Origin: Blastococcus sp. HT6-4
GTDB lineage: Bacteria; Actinomycetota; Actinomycetes; Mycobacteriales; Geodermatophilaceae
Direction of reading: 5' to 3'
Assembly (NCBI RefSeq): GCF_039679125.1
Contig: NZ_CP155551.1
Coordinates: forward strand, 310,001-374,000
Length of the DNA stretch: 64,000 bases
The notes below the pieces were generated by a model. That model had not been told where the DNA came from. It did no database searches and saw nothing but the letters and a program-made list of their open reading frames with translations. Position numbers and translations under genes: made by a program. Of this stretch, positions 35,563-45,268 are shown in pieces (positions within the stretch are counted from its first letter, which is position 1; each line of letters begins with the position of its first letter).

Positions 35563-36753
35563 GTGCTGCGACAGATTCGGATCGCGGTCGGGCGTCGCTG
35601 GCGCCAACCCGTGCAGGCGGCCGTCGACCACGGGATGCCGGCGAGGTGGACCGGTCACCGGTTCGTGCGGCGCGAGACCGTGCCCGAGCACGTCGCACGA
35701 CTCGCCCGCGCGGGTGAGGTCTACCCGTACGAGGTGATCCACCCGGAGACGGTGGCCCACAACCCGTTGCCGAGGAACGTGCCGCGGCGCGACGAGCTCC
35801 CCGACGACGCCGGCTGGTGGGGGTACTCCTTCCGCGACGTCCCGGAGCGGCGCAGCGCCCCGACCTTCCTCGCGACGTTGCCCGACTGCCGCATCGTGAG
35901 CTATCGGGATCCGGCGCTCCAGGACGACTACTACCCCGCGATCCTCGCCTCGGACGACACCTCGATCGAGATGCGCGAGATCCGGTTCCGGCCGCCGCAC
36001 GCCCGGGCCCTGCGCACCTCGGGGCCGCCGGTCCGCCTGCAGAGGGCGACCTGGGTCGTGGAGCGTGTCTTCCACAACCACTCGCACTGGTTGTCCGCCC
36101 ACCTACCGAAGCTCCTGATGCTCGCCGAGCGGGACGCCCTGGAGGACGTGCTGCTGCCGGCCGACCTCGCACCCGCGATCGAGCAGTCCCTGAGGCTCGT
36201 CGGGCTGGACCCCGACGGCTTCCGCCGGTTCGACGAGTCGCGCCCCCTGCAGGTGGCCGAGCTGACCGTCGTCGGGACCGACCGCTTCCGCCCGGAGCTG
36301 CTCCGGCTCGCGCAGCGGGCGTCCGGTGCGCTGGAGGGGGAGCGGCCCACCCGACGCGTGTTCATCAGCCGGGCCAAGGCGACGCGGCGGCGTCTGATCA
36401 ACGAGGACGAGGTCTGGCCGCTGCTCGCCGACGCCGGCTTCGAGCGGACGGTCATGGAGGACCTGTCGTTCGACGACCAGGTGCGCCTCATGCACCAGAC
36501 GGCCGTCCTCTTCGCACCTCACGGGGCCGGGCTCACCAACATGGTGTTCTGCCCGCCCGGCACACAGGTGGTGGAGGTGGCGGACCTCTCCTTCCCCAAC
36601 CCGAACTTCTACGCGACGGCGGCGGCTGTCGGCCATGACTACTGGCTGCTGAAGGCCACCTCGGTCGGCGACGTCCATCCCCTGGAACGGGACCTGCACG
36701 TCGATCCCGCGGTCGTCCGTGACGCCCTCGACGCCCTGGGTCTGGGGCGATGA
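35563..36753 (+). CDS. Glycosyltransferase, GT61 family (DUF563)
   Basis: A 396-residue member of the GT61 family. VFHNHSHWLSAHLPKLLML and the C-terminal LFAPHGAGLTNMVFCPPGT are its diagnostic blocks, and VFISRAKATRRRLINE is also conserved. Family members transfer xylose, N-acetylglucosamine or other sugars in diverse glycans. GTG 35563 has AGAGGTCAGGA upstream. The gene overlaps the giant glycosyltransferase downstream as ATGA, so the two are translated together and probably work on the same polymer. Confidence 0.88.
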   Translation: MLRQIRIAVGRRWRQPVQAAVDHGMPARWTGHRFVRRETVPEHVARLARAGEVYPYEVIHPETVAHNPLPRNVPRRDELPDDAGWWGYSFRDVPERRSAPTFLATLPDCRIVSYRDPALQDDYYPAILASDDTSIEMREIRFRPPHARALRTSGPPVRLQRATWVVERVFHNHSHWLSAHLPKLLMLAERDALEDVLLPADLAPAIEQSLRLVGLDPDGFRRFDESRPLQVAELTVVGTDRFRPELLRLAQRASGALEGERPTRRVFISRAKATRRRLINEDEVWPLLADAGFERTVMEDLSFDDQVRLMHQTAVLFAPHGAGLTNMVFCPPGTQVVEVADLSFPNPNFYATAAAVGHDYWLLKATSVGDVHPLERDLHVDPAVVRDALDALGLGR

Positions 36754-39700
36754 GGGTCTCGGTCGTCATCCCGTGCTGGAACGCCGAGGCCTACCTCGCG
36801 CAGGCCCTCGGCTCGGTCCTGGAGCAGACGCAGCCGGTGCACGAGGTCGTCGTCGTCGACGACGGCTCGACCGACGCCAGCCTGGAGGTGGCTCAGCGGT
36901 TCGAGGCCGGTCACCCGGAGTTGGTGCGGGTCTTCTCCCAGCGGTCCGGCAACGCAGCCCTGACCCGCAACCTCGGCGCCCAGATCGCGACGGGTGACGC
37001 GCTGCTGTTCCTCGACGCGGACGACGTGCTGGGCCCCGACGCCGTCGCGGGTCTGGTGGAGGCGCTGCGATCCGCGCCGGCCGGCGTCGCGATCGGCCCC
37101 TGGTTCCGGCTCGAGCTGGAGGACGGACGGTGGGTGCGGCGTCCGCCGTCCTGCGCACCCCGTCGACCGGGGCAGTCCCCCCTCAGCGCCTGGCTGGTCG
37201 GCTGGTACCACCCGCCGTGCAGCGTGCTGTGGTCCCGCGACGCCTTCGAGCGGGTCGGGCGCTTCGACGAGCTCAGCACGAACGACGACGGCGACCTCAT
37301 GATGCGCGCGCTGGCCGACGGCGTCCCGCTGGCGGAGGCGACCCGGGGTGCCGGCTACTACCGGCGGATGCCGCAGGGCGAGACGTCGTTCAGCGCGGCG
37401 CGGCTGACGCGCCGGGGTCTGGAGTCCAGGATCCGCACCGTCCTCAAGGTCGTCTCGTGGCTGGAGCGGCGGCAGCAGCTGGACGCTCACCGGGACGCCG
37501 TCAGCAGGGCGCTGGAGATGCTCGCCGACGACGCGGGGACCCACCACCCGGACATCCGTCGGTCGGCCGAGGCCCTCGCGCGGCGGTACGGCTCGCCGGC
37601 CGCCCGGTCGCGTCGCGCCCTGCGGCGGGCATGGCGCGCAGGACCCGGCGCGCAGCAGCCGGTCCGGTCCGCGCTCGCGGCGCTGCGGCGCGGACGGAGC
37701 GGGGTCGCGGGGCGGCCTCCTGGGCGGGCGGACGCGCAGGAGATCCGGTTCGGGCTCACCGCGGCGGAGAAGGTCCTGCCGTCGTCGCCGCCCGCCGCCC
37801 CGCGGCCCGCGCCCGCCGTCCGACGACCGGTCGTGAGCGTCGTCATCCCGACCTACAACCGCGGAACGGTCCTGCGCAGGACGCTGCAGGGCGTCCTCGC
37901 GCAGACGGTGCGGGACCTCGAGGTGCTGGTCGTCGACGACGGGTCCACGGACGGGACCCCGGAGCTGCTCGCCGGCTGCGCCGATCCACGGGTGCGGTAC
38001 CTCCGGCAACCGCGCAACGCCGGTGTGGGGGCGGCGCGGAACCGCGGGCTGCGGGAGGCCCGCGGTGAGTTCATCGCCTTCCTCGACGACGACGACGAGT
38101 GGCTGCCGACGAAGCTGGCCCGCCAGCTGGAGTGCTTCGCGGGACGCCCGGACACCCTCGGCCTCGTGTACACGGGCGTCGAGGACCACGACGGTGCGGG
38201 CGGCGTCGTCGTGCGGACGCCCACGCACCGCGGGCAGATCTACCGCGACATGCTCGTGACCAACGTCCTGCACGGCGCCCCCTCGAGCGCGCTGATGCGC
38301 CGGTGCGTCGTGGCCACGGCCGGCTTCTTCGACGAGGACCTCGTCGCCATCGAGGACTACGACTACTGGGTGCGCGTCACCCGGTTCTTCGACGTCGACC
38401 TCGTCGAGGAGCCGCTCGTGCGCTACCACGATCCCCGGGACGCCGTCCGTCGCTCGGTCGACGCGATCGCGAACCGGGAGGCCCGTGCCGCCTTCTTCGC
38501 GCGGTACGAGGCGGAGATGCGCCGGGCCGGGGTCCGTCACCTGTTCCTGGTGAGGAGCTCCATCCGGCATCTCCAGGACCCGGTGAACCGACGGGGAGCA
38601 CGACGCCTGGCCCTGCGCGCACTCCGCCTGGCGCCCACCGCGTTGACCGTCCATGCGGCGCTGGTGCGGTCCGTGGCGCCGGGCTGGGTGCGCCGGCCGG
38701 CACGACGCACCGCGCAGGTCGGCGCCGGGGGTGCGGACGCTGCGGCCGACGGTCTGGTCGTCCTGCTCTACAGCGCCCAGCCGCGTCTGGACCGGGGCGG
38801 GGTCCAGGACGTGTGCGCGCGGCTGTCGGCGGGTCTCCGCGAACGCGGCCACACCGTGGTGGAGGCGGGTCCCGACGTCGACCAGGTCGCACCACCGCCG
38901 GTCGCCACGCTGGCGCTCGTCCGCCCCCTCAGCCGGCGCTGGCGCGTCGTCCCCCGGCTGCTGGCGATGGCCCGGTCGCTGCTCGCCGTGCACCGGGCCC
39001 TGCGACGGTGGCGTCCGGACGTCGTCAACCTCCACTTCGTCGAGGGACACGCCGCGTACTTCCTGCTGCTGCAGCGGCTGTTCCGCTTCTCCGTGGTGCT
39101 GTCGGCGCACGGCAGCGACCTGCTGCTGCACGCGCGGGGCAGCCGCTCGGTGCCCCGGCTGCTCCCGCGCGCAGACGCCATCACCGCCGTCTCGGAGCCG
39201 GTCGCGGCCCGCGTCGGCGCCTTCCCCGGCGTCGACCCGGACCGGCTGCACCTGATCACGAACGGCGTGGACCTGGACTTCTGGGCCGAGCCCCCGACCG
39301 CGCCGCGCGCAGAGGGCGAGCGGCGGGGCTGCACGGTCGTCACCGTCGGACGACTCCACCCGGTGAAGGGTTTCGACGTGCTGGTCGACGCCATGCGGCT
39401 CGTGCGCGAGCGCGTCCCGACGGCGCGGTTGGTCCTGATCGGCGCCGGGGACCAGGAGCAGGCGCTGAGGGACCAGGTCCGGGCGTCCGGGCTCGACGAC
39501 GCCGTGGTCTTCCGTGGGCACCTGACGAGGGAAGGCGTCCGTGACCAGCTGCGGGACGCCGATGCCTTCGTGCTGCCGTCCAGGAGCGAGGGGATGCCCC
39601 TGTCCCTCCTGGAGGCGATGGCGACCGGGCTGGCTCCCGTGGCCACCTCGGTCGGGGGCGTCCCCGACGTCCTGGTGCCGGGAACGGGCGTGCTCGTGCC

Positions 39701-39893
39701 GCCCGAGGACCCGGTGGCCCTCGCCGAGGCCCTGGCCCCGGTGCTGTCCGACCGTGGTCTGCGCGACGAACTCGCGAGCAGGGCGCAGGACAGGGCACGC
39801 CAGTTCTCCGCCACGTCCATGTACGACGCCTACGAGGAGCTGTTCCAGGGACTCGCCGCCCGCCGCCCGACGGGCGACGGCTCCCCGCGCTGA
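36750..39893 (+). CDS. Triple glycosyltransferase: GT2-GT2-GT4 fusion
   Basis: 1047 residues in three complete catalytic units. Unit 1 (about residues 1-230) is GT2: VSVVIPCWNAEAYLAQAL, VVVDDGSTD and LFLDADDV near residue 89. Unit 2 (about 360-610) is GT2 again: VSVVIPTYNRGTVLRRTL, VVDDGSTDGT, FLDDDDEWL near 447 and EDYDYWVRV. Unit 3 (about 670-1040) is GT4: LDRGGVQDVCARLSAGLRER at its start, VGRLHPVKGFDVLVDAM, and SRSEGMPLSLLEAMATG near 950. Basic, Arg/Ala-rich linkers join them. ATG 36750 overlaps the preceding stop. It should add two or three successive sugars to one acceptor. No frameshift or internal stop is seen and codon use is uniform, so the fusion looks real. Confidence 0.9.
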   Translation: MRVSVVIPCWNAEAYLAQALGSVLEQTQPVHEVVVVDDGSTDASLEVAQRFEAGHPELVRVFSQRSGNAALTRNLGAQIATGDALLFLDADDVLGPDAVAGLVEALRSAPAGVAIGPWFRLELEDGRWVRRPPSCAPRRPGQSPLSAWLVGWYHPPCSVLWSRDAFERVGRFDELSTNDDGDLMMRALADGVPLAEATRGAGYYRRMPQGETSFSAARLTRRGLESRIRTVLKVVSWLERRQQLDAHRDAVSRALEMLADDAGTHHPDIRRSAEALARRYGSPAARSRRALRRAWRAGPGAQQPVRSALAALRRGRSGVAGRPPGRADAQEIRFGLTAAEKVLPSSPPAAPRPAPAVRRPVVSVVIPTYNRGTVLRRTLQGVLAQTVRDLEVLVVDDGSTDGTPELLAGCADPRVRYLRQPRNAGVGAARNRGLREARGEFIAFLDDDDEWLPTKLARQLECFAGRPDTLGLVYTGVEDHDGAGGVVVRTPTHRGQIYRDMLVTNVLHGAPSSALMRRCVVATAGFFDEDLVAIEDYDYWVRVTRFFDVDLVEEPLVRYHDPRDAVRRSVDAIANREARAAFFARYEAEMRRAGVRHLFLVRSSIRHLQDPVNRRGARRLALRALRLAPTALTVHAALVRSVAPGWVRRPARRTAQVGAGGADAAADGLVVLLYSAQPRLDRGGVQDVCARLSAGLRERGHTVVEAGPDVDQVAPPPVATLALVRPLSRRWRVVPRLLAMARSLLAVHRALRRWRPDVVNLHFVEGHAAYFLLLQRLFRFSVVLSAHGSDLLLHARGSRSVPRLLPRADAITAVSEPVAARVGAFPGVDPDRLHLITNGVDLDFWAEPPTAPRAEGERRGCTVVTVGRLHPVKGFDVLVDAMRLVRERVPTARLVLIGAGDQEQALRDQVRASGLDDAVVFRGHLTREGVRDQLRDADAFVLPSRSEGMPLSLLEAMATGLAPVATSVGGVPDVLVPGTGVLVPPEDPVALAEALAPVLSDRGLRDELASRAQDRARQFSATSMYDAYEELFQGLAARRPTGDGSPR

Positions 39894-39901
39894 GCTGCCC
39901 G

Positions 39902-39917
39902 GCTGTCGGTGGACAGC
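39902..39917. terminator. Short hairpin between convergent genes
   Basis: GCTGTC and GACAGC form a perfect six-pair stem around a GGTG loop, eight bases after the triple glycosyltransferase stop and about 90 bases before the end of galE on the other strand. Confidence 0.45.
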
Positions 39918-40008
39918 TGCGAGGTCGGTGACGACCCGCAGCACGCCGTCCACTCGATGCGCAGTCCCCGTGTCGTGCGTGGGGCGGGCGAGCGCGCCGG
40001 GCGCCTCG

Positions 40009-40986
40009 TCAGTCGTGCTTGCTGCGGGCCGGCCATGCGCGCCACGCCGACTCGACGATCTCCCGGAGCCCCAGCCGAGCGCTCCAGCCGAGCGTCTGCC
40101 GGATGCGGGTGACATCCGCGACCACCGTCGCCGGGTCGCCGGGGCGCCGGGGCGCCTGGCGGACCGCGAGCGGACGGCCGGTGACGTCCTCGACGGCCCG
40201 GAGCACGTCGAGGACGGAGGCGCCCGAGCCCGTGCCGACGTTGAAGGTGTCGTATCCGCGGTCGTCCGTCCGCAGATGGTCGAGCGCCGCCAGGTGCGCG
40301 TCGATCAGGTCGTCCACGTGGACGAAGTCGCGGACGCAGGAGCCGTCGGGGGTGTCGTAGTCGGTGCCGAAGACGTCGACGGGCTCGCCACGGGACAGCC
40401 GGTCCAGCACGATGGTCAGCAGGTTGTTCGTCTGCGGGTCGCCGAGGTCGTCGGCGCCGGCCCCGGCCACGTTGAAGTACCGCAGGTTCGCCACACGCAC
40501 CACGCCGGCTCGTGCGGCGTCCCGGGTCAGGAGCTCGCCCACGAGCTTGGTGCGGCCGTAGGGGTTGGCCGGGTCGAGGTGCCGGTCCTCGTCGACGCGC
40601 CCGGCCGGTACGTCGCCGTACACGGCTGCGGACGAGGAGAAGACCAGACGCTGCACGCCCGCGTCCCGCGCGGCTTCCAGGACGGCGATCAGCGAGTCCA
40701 CGTTCTGCCGGTAGTACCAGAGCGGCCGCTCCATCGACTCGGGCACGCTCTTCTTCGCCGCGAAGTGGATGATCCCGTCCACACGGTGCTCGACGAGGAA
40801 CTGGGTGAGCGGGCCCACGCTGCCGGTGGCGGAGAGGTCCAGCCGCAGGGTGGGCGCCCGACCCACGCGCGACTCGTGACCGGTGGAGAAGTCGTCGACC
40901 ACGACGACGTCCTCTCCCGCCGTCGAGAGCCGGCGGACGGCGTTGGCGCCGATGTAGCCGGCGCCACCGGTGATCAGGATAGCCAT
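40009..40986 (-). CDS. galE: UDP-glucose 4-epimerase
   Basis: A 325-residue extended SDR. It has ITGGAGYIGANAVRRL for NAD binding, HFAAKKSVPESMERPLWYY (a classical GalE block), the catalytic VFSSSAAVYG and NPYGRTKLVGE, LRYFNVAGA, and CVRDFVHVDDL. It interconverts UDP-glucose and UDP-galactose, or the corresponding GlcNAc/GalNAc pair, providing galactose-type donors. ATG 40986 has GGAG seven bases upstream. It is transcribed alone, convergent with the glycosyltransferase operon. Confidence 0.93.
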   Translation of the reverse strand: MAILITGGAGYIGANAVRRLSTAGEDVVVVDDFSTGHESRVGRAPTLRLDLSATGSVGPLTQFLVEHRVDGIIHFAAKKSVPESMERPLWYYRQNVDSLIAVLEAARDAGVQRLVFSSSAAVYGDVPAGRVDEDRHLDPANPYGRTKLVGELLTRDAARAGVVRVANLRYFNVAGAGADDLGDPQTNNLLTIVLDRLSRGEPVDVFGTDYDTPDGSCVRDFVHVDDLIDAHLAALDHLRTDDRGYDTFNVGTGSGASVLDVLRAVEDVTGRPLAVRQAPRRPGDPATVVADVTRIRQTLGWSARLGLREIVESAWRAWPARSKHD

Positions 40987-41439
40987 GCAGTTCTCCGCTC
41001 GCTGATGCCATGCCATGCCCGTGGGCCCGGATCGGCGGACCGGCAGCAGTGCGTGGAGCGCCGTGGAGTGGCGTGGGGCTGCCAGTATGGCGGCTGTCCG
41101 AGCGCAGGTTCCGCCAGCCCTGGGGCGCCGGTGATGGCCGGCCGCCTGGGGCCCGGGCTCCGGAGCGCGCCGCCCGGTCGGGCGCGGAAGGCTCCTCGGT
41201 CTGACGATCGGCGTGGTCGTGGTCGGCCCCGCGCCGGTGCCGACGACATGCTGCCGGTCGGCTTCTACGAGGTGGACGGTCACCCGGCCTGATCCGGCGG
41301 AACTCATGGAGTAACGGACGGGCCATTGCGGCCGTGGCTGTGGTATTCCGATTTGGACTGACGCTCCGGATGCAGCAGGCTGGCGCGCAGGTTCCGGGCG
41401 TGTCGGGACGGATGGACACCGAGGAGTGGAGTTCTGCCT
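40987..41439. other. Gene-free divergent intergenic region
   Basis: These 453 bases separate galE (minus) from the acyltransferase gene (plus). No protein frame is convincing. Promoters for both genes should be here. GTAACG, GTATTCC and similar patches near 41310-41350 are relatively AT-rich, but I could not assign a -35/-10 pair. Confidence 0.4.
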
Positions 41440-42603
41440 ATGGTTTTCGGGCGACGGGGGAAGACGCCGGGCGGCGACTCCCGGCCGGTAGGCGCCGACG
41501 CGGTGACCGCCCTGCCCCGGCGCGGCCGGGATGCGTCGATCGAGACGCTCCGCGGCCTTGCCGTGCTGATGCTGGTGGGCGCACACGTCTACGGTCTCGA
41601 CGCCGGCACCGGGATGGCCGTCTCAGGTGACACGGTCGGTCGCTACATCAACGACTCCCTCGAGTACATCCGGATGCCGCTGTTCACGGTGATCTCCGGC
41701 TACGTCTACGCGATGCGCCCGGTGCCCGGCTGGCCGGCCGTGCCCACGTTCCTGAAGGCCAAGACCCGGCGTCTGCTCCTCCCGCTCATCCCGCTCATCG
41801 CGCTCATCGGCCTGCTCCAGATGGTGGGCGGCGGGGCCTCGAACGCCGCTCCGTCGGTGTCGGACATCGCCCGGGGATATCTCTACGGGTACTCCCACCT
41901 CTGGTTCCTCGAGGCGCTGTTCCTGGTGATGACGGTGGTCGCCGTCCTCGACGCGACCCAGCGGCTGGAGAGCCTGCGCGGCTGGGGCGCCACACTGGCG
42001 GCCGGTGTCGTCGTCTACGTCCTCGTCGAGGTGCCCTCGGCGATCGACTTCTTCCGGCTCAGCGGGGCGCTGCTGCTGTTCCCGTTCTTCATCCTGGGGT
42101 ACGGGCTGGCGCGGCACCGTGACGCGCTCACCCCGCGGCCGGTGGTGGCGGTCCTCGTCGCCGCCTTCCTGCTCGGCGCCACCGCCCAGCAGGTGATGCT
42201 CGCCAACGGGATGGACACCTCCCCGTCGACGATCCCCCTGCGGGCGCTCGCCGTGGTCGTCGGTCTCGGGGGCACCGCGTCGCTGTTCTACGTGCGCCGG
42301 CTGCTGGTCAACCGGCCGATGGCCTGGATCGGCGCCTACGCGTTCACGATCTACCTGCTGCACACCATCGCCGCGGCCGGGTCCCGGTTCCTGCTCGACG
42401 CCGGCGGCGTCGACAGCCGGGTCGCCGTGTTCTCCACCGGGATGGTGGCGGCGATCCTGCTGCCCATCGCCTTCGAGCGCCTCTTCGGCCGCTACAACCC
42501 GATCCGGGTGGTCCTGCTGGGGGAGAAGCCGCTGCCACGGCGTGGCGGGCCCACCACTGCCGACAACGCCCCGACCGGCGCCGGGGGCGCCACGAACAGG
42601 TGA
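41440..42603 (+). CDS. Acyltransferase-3 family membrane O-acyltransferase
   Basis: A 387-residue protein with about ten membrane helices. It shows RDASIETLRGLAVLMLVGAH (the family's RxxxxDxLRG-type start with the conserved histidine in the first helix) and MPLFTVISGYVYAMRP, followed by a terminal cytoplasmic tail. Such enzymes move acetyl or other acyl groups across the membrane onto exported glycans. ATG 41440 has a GGAGT about ten bases upstream. It precedes the nucleotide-sugar operon by 84 bases. A broken gene of the same broad family lies at 22110-23010. Confidence 0.88.
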   Translation: MVFGRRGKTPGGDSRPVGADAVTALPRRGRDASIETLRGLAVLMLVGAHVYGLDAGTGMAVSGDTVGRYINDSLEYIRMPLFTVISGYVYAMRPVPGWPAVPTFLKAKTRRLLLPLIPLIALIGLLQMVGGGASNAAPSVSDIARGYLYGYSHLWFLEALFLVMTVVAVLDATQRLESLRGWGATLAAGVVVYVLVEVPSAIDFFRLSGALLLFPFFILGYGLARHRDALTPRPVVAVLVAAFLLGATAQQVMLANGMDTSPSTIPLRALAVVVGLGGTASLFYVRRLLVNRPMAWIGAYAFTIYLLHTIAAAGSRFLLDAGGVDSRVAVFSTGMVAAILLPIAFERLFGRYNPIRVVLLGEKPLPRRGGPTTADNAPTGAGGATNR

Positions 42604-42687
42604 TTCGCGGCCGTCCTTGCCTTCGGACCGGGACTGCGCTCTAGCCTGTCGACCGGAACGGCCGACCACGTCGCAGGAGGAACTGTC

Positions 42688-43503
42688 ATGGAGACCCGGG
42701 ACGTCGCAGCCGCCGACATACCGGTGGTCATCCTCTGCGGTGGTATGGGGACCCGTCTGCGGGAGGCCAGCGAACACCTCCCGAAACCGCTCGTGGACAT
42801 CGGCGGCCGGCCGATCCTCTGGCACATCATGAAGACCTACGGCCATCACGGGTACCGCCGGTTCGTCCTGTGCCTGGGCTACAAGGGCGACATGATCAAG
42901 GACTACTTCGTCGATCACCGGGCCCGGATGAACGACTTCACCCTCAGCCTCCGCGGCGACCACGGCCTGAACTTCCACACGGCGCTGGAGGACGAGGACT
43001 GGGAGATCACCTTCGCCGAGACGGGGCTGACGACGGCCACCGGAGCGCGCATCGCCCGGGTCGCGCAGTACCTCGAGGCGCCGAGGTTCGCCCTGACCTA
43101 CGGCGACGGGATAGGGGCGATCGACCTCTCCGCGGGGCTGCGAGCCCACCGGCGGTCCGGCAAGCTCGCCACGCTCACGGGTGTGCACCCCAGCGGGCGC
43201 TACGGCGAGATGGTCCTCGACGGGGACGACGTGACGCAGTTCAACGAGAAGCAGTCGCAGACGGGATACGTGAACGGCGGCTTCTTCTTCTTCGAGCGCG
43301 AGTTCATCGACAAGTACCTCGACCCGGATGCCACCGACGAGATGCTGGAGCACGCTCCGCTGCAGCGCCTGGCCCGCGACGGTCAGCTCGGGGTCTACCG
43401 GCACGAGGCCTTCTGGATGGGCATGGACACCTTCCGCGACTGGAAGGAGCTCAACGGGCTGTGGGACGACGGCCGGGCGGAGTGGAAGGTCTGGGACGAC
43501 TGA
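42688..43503 (+). CDS. rfbF: Glucose-1-phosphate cytidylyltransferase
   Basis: A 271-residue nucleotidyltransferase that makes CDP-glucose from CTP and glucose-1-phosphate. VVILCGGMGTRLREASEHLP is the nucleotide-binding loop with its catalytic arginine, KPLVDIGGRPILWHIMKTY, LALTYGDGI-type metal site (here FALTYGDGI), NGGFFFFE, and FWMGMDTFRDW near the end. These are specific to the RfbF/DdhA branch rather than dTDP-forming RfbA. ATG 42688 has AGGAGGA upstream. It starts a four-gene set. The usual partner, CDP-glucose 4,6-dehydratase (RfbG), is not recognisable next to it. Confidence 0.9.
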   Translation: METRDVAAADIPVVILCGGMGTRLREASEHLPKPLVDIGGRPILWHIMKTYGHHGYRRFVLCLGYKGDMIKDYFVDHRARMNDFTLSLRGDHGLNFHTALEDEDWEITFAETGLTTATGARIARVAQYLEAPRFALTYGDGIGAIDLSAGLRAHRRSGKLATLTGVHPSGRYGEMVLDGDDVTQFNEKQSQTGYVNGGFFFFEREFIDKYLDPDATDEMLEHAPLQRLARDGQLGVYRHEAFWMGMDTFRDWKELNGLWDDGRAEWKVWDD

Positions 43504-43673
43504 TCCCCCCGCCCGTGCGCGGGCGGCCGGGTGATCCCGGCCCCCGGCTCCGATCAGGCACCTGGTGCGCTCGACGGCCGTTCCGCGGGCTCGATCACGC
43601 ACCGTGACCACCGAGTTCGCCGCTCGGTACGGTCGCACCGACGACACGGACGAAGACGAGGACGAGGACGAGC

Positions 43674-44702
43674 GTGCGAGTACTGGTCACCGGCACCGAG
43701 GGCTATCTGGGCTGCCTCGCGGCGCAGGAACTGCTCCGGGCAGGGCACGACGTCGTCGGGGTGGACGTCGGGTACTACAAGAACGGCTGGCTGTACCCGG
43801 GGCTCGACCGCATCCCCGAGACCCTCGCGCTCGACATCCGGCGGCTGGGCCCCGAGCACCTCGAGGGCGTCGACGCGATCGTGCACATGGCCGAGCTCAG
43901 CAACGATCCGATCGGCGACCTGATCGGCGACGTCACCTACGACATCAACCACCACGGATCGGTGCGCCTCGCCCGGGCGGCCCGGGCGGCCGGGGTGTCC
44001 CGGTTCGTGTACATGTCCTCGTGCAGCGTCTACGGCGTCGCCGAGGGGACGGTCGACGAGAGCAGCCCGGTGTCGCCGCAGACCTCCTACGCCCGTTGCA
44101 AGGCGCTGGTGGAGAGGGACGTCGCCGCCATGGTCACCGACGACTTCTCGCCCACGTTCCTGCGCAACGCGACGGCCTTCGGCGCCAGTCCGCGCATGCG
44201 GTTCGACATCGTGCTGAACAACCTGTCCGGGCTGGCCTGGACGACGAAGCGGATCGCCATGACCAGTGACGGCTCGCCCTGGCGGCCGCTGGTCCACGCG
44301 CTCGACATCGCGAAGGCCATCCGCATGACGCTGGAGAGCCCGCGGGAGCGGGTGCACGGCGAGATCTTCAACGTGGGCAGCGAGAGCAACAACTACCGCG
44401 TCCGGGACATCGCCGAGATCGTCGCCGCGGAGTTCCCGGGCTGCGACCTGACCTTCGGTGACCCGGGCGCCGACAACCGCAGCTACCGGGTCGCCTTCGA
44501 CCGCATCCGGGCGGTGCTGCCCGGCTACGAGACCGACTGGGACGCGAGCGCCGGCGCCGCTCAGCTCCGCAGCATCTTCGAGGCCATCGACCTGGACGAG
44601 GCCACGTTCACCGGCCGGGGGCACACCCGGCTCAAGCAGATCGAGTACCTGATGCGCACACAGCAGGTCGACCCGCAGCTCTACTGGAAGGCCGCGCGGT
44701 GA
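43674..44702 (+). CDS. NAD-dependent sugar epimerase/dehydratase (extended SDR)
   Basis: A 342-residue extended SDR. It has VLVTGTEGYLGCLAAQELL at the NAD site, VHMAELSNDPIGDLIGDVT, the serine in MSSCSVYGVAEG, and the catalytic tyrosine and lysine in SYARCKALVE. Its FLRNATAFGASPRMRFD and NVGSESNNYRV blocks are typical of a branch often found with RfbF-like genes. It may act on a CDP- or other nucleotide-hexose as epimerase, dehydratase or reductase. GTG 43674 follows a purine-rich GAGGACGAG repeat. It overlaps the next gene as GTGA. Confidence 0.82.
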   Translation: MRVLVTGTEGYLGCLAAQELLRAGHDVVGVDVGYYKNGWLYPGLDRIPETLALDIRRLGPEHLEGVDAIVHMAELSNDPIGDLIGDVTYDINHHGSVRLARAARAAGVSRFVYMSSCSVYGVAEGTVDESSPVSPQTSYARCKALVERDVAAMVTDDFSPTFLRNATAFGASPRMRFDIVLNNLSGLAWTTKRIAMTSDGSPWRPLVHALDIAKAIRMTLESPRERVHGEIFNVGSESNNYRVRDIAEIVAAEFPGCDLTFGDPGADNRSYRVAFDRIRAVLPGYETDWDASAGAAQLRSIFEAIDLDEATFTGRGHTRLKQIEYLMRTQQVDPQLYWKAAR

Positions 44703-45268
44703 AGTACACGCCCCTGGGGGTCGACGGCGTCCACCTCGTCGAGATGACCCCGTTCACCGACGAGCGCGGGGGCTTCGCCCGCTCCTTCGACACCGCCGAG
44801 TTCGAGGCGCACGGGATGCGGCCCGAGGTGGCCCAGTGCAACGTCTCGTGGAACCACCGCGCCGGCACTCTCCGGGGGATGCACCTGTCCCTGCCGGGCC
44901 ACCCGGAGTCGAAGTTCATCCGCTGCACCCGGGGCGCGATCGTCGACGTCGCCGTCGACGTCCGCCCGGACTCGCCGACCTACCTCCAGCACGTCCAGGT
45001 CGAGCTGTCCGCGGAGAACCGGCTCGGGCTGTACCTGCCGCCGCACCTGGCGCACGGCTACCAGACGCTGACCGACGACACCGAGGTGCTGTACATGGTG
45101 AGCGTCCCGTACGCGCCCGGCGCGGAGGTGGGCTACCGCTACGACGACCCCGCCTTCGGCGTCACCTGGCCGCGCGAGGTCACGGTCATCAGTGACAAGG
45201 ACGCCTCCTGGCCGGCCTTCGGCGAGGCAGCCAACACCGAGCGCTTCCGCTCGGGGGTGTCCGCGTGA
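44699..45268 (+). CDS. dTDP-4-dehydrorhamnose 3,5-epimerase family cupin (RmlC-like)
   Basis: A 189-residue cupin of the RmlC family: FTDERGGFARSFDTAEFEA, QCNVSWNHRAGTLRGMHLS with the catalytic histidine, FIRCTRGAIVDVAVDVRPDS, and YLPPHLAHGYQTL. It could be the missing rhamnose epimerase (RfbC) for rfbB/rfbD. Its operon with rfbF suggests instead epimerisation of another 4-keto sugar. GTG 44699 overlaps the upstream stop, and its own stop is overlapped by the next gene. Confidence 0.82.
   Translation: MKYTPLGVDGVHLVEMTPFTDERGGFARSFDTAEFEAHGMRPEVAQCNVSWNHRAGTLRGMHLSLPGHPESKFIRCTRGAIVDVAVDVRPDSPTYLQHVQVELSAENRLGLYLPPHLAHGYQTLTDDTEVLYMVSVPYAPGAEVGYRYDDPAFGVTWPREVTVISDKDASWPAFGEAANTERFRSGVSA

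Noticed and set aside
43620-43673. GAC/GAG trinucleotide-rich stretch as a slippage repeat
   Set aside because: It is a short purine-rich run (GACGAGGACGAGGACGAGC) before a GTG start and more likely serves as the ribosome-binding region; only about three imperfect units are present.
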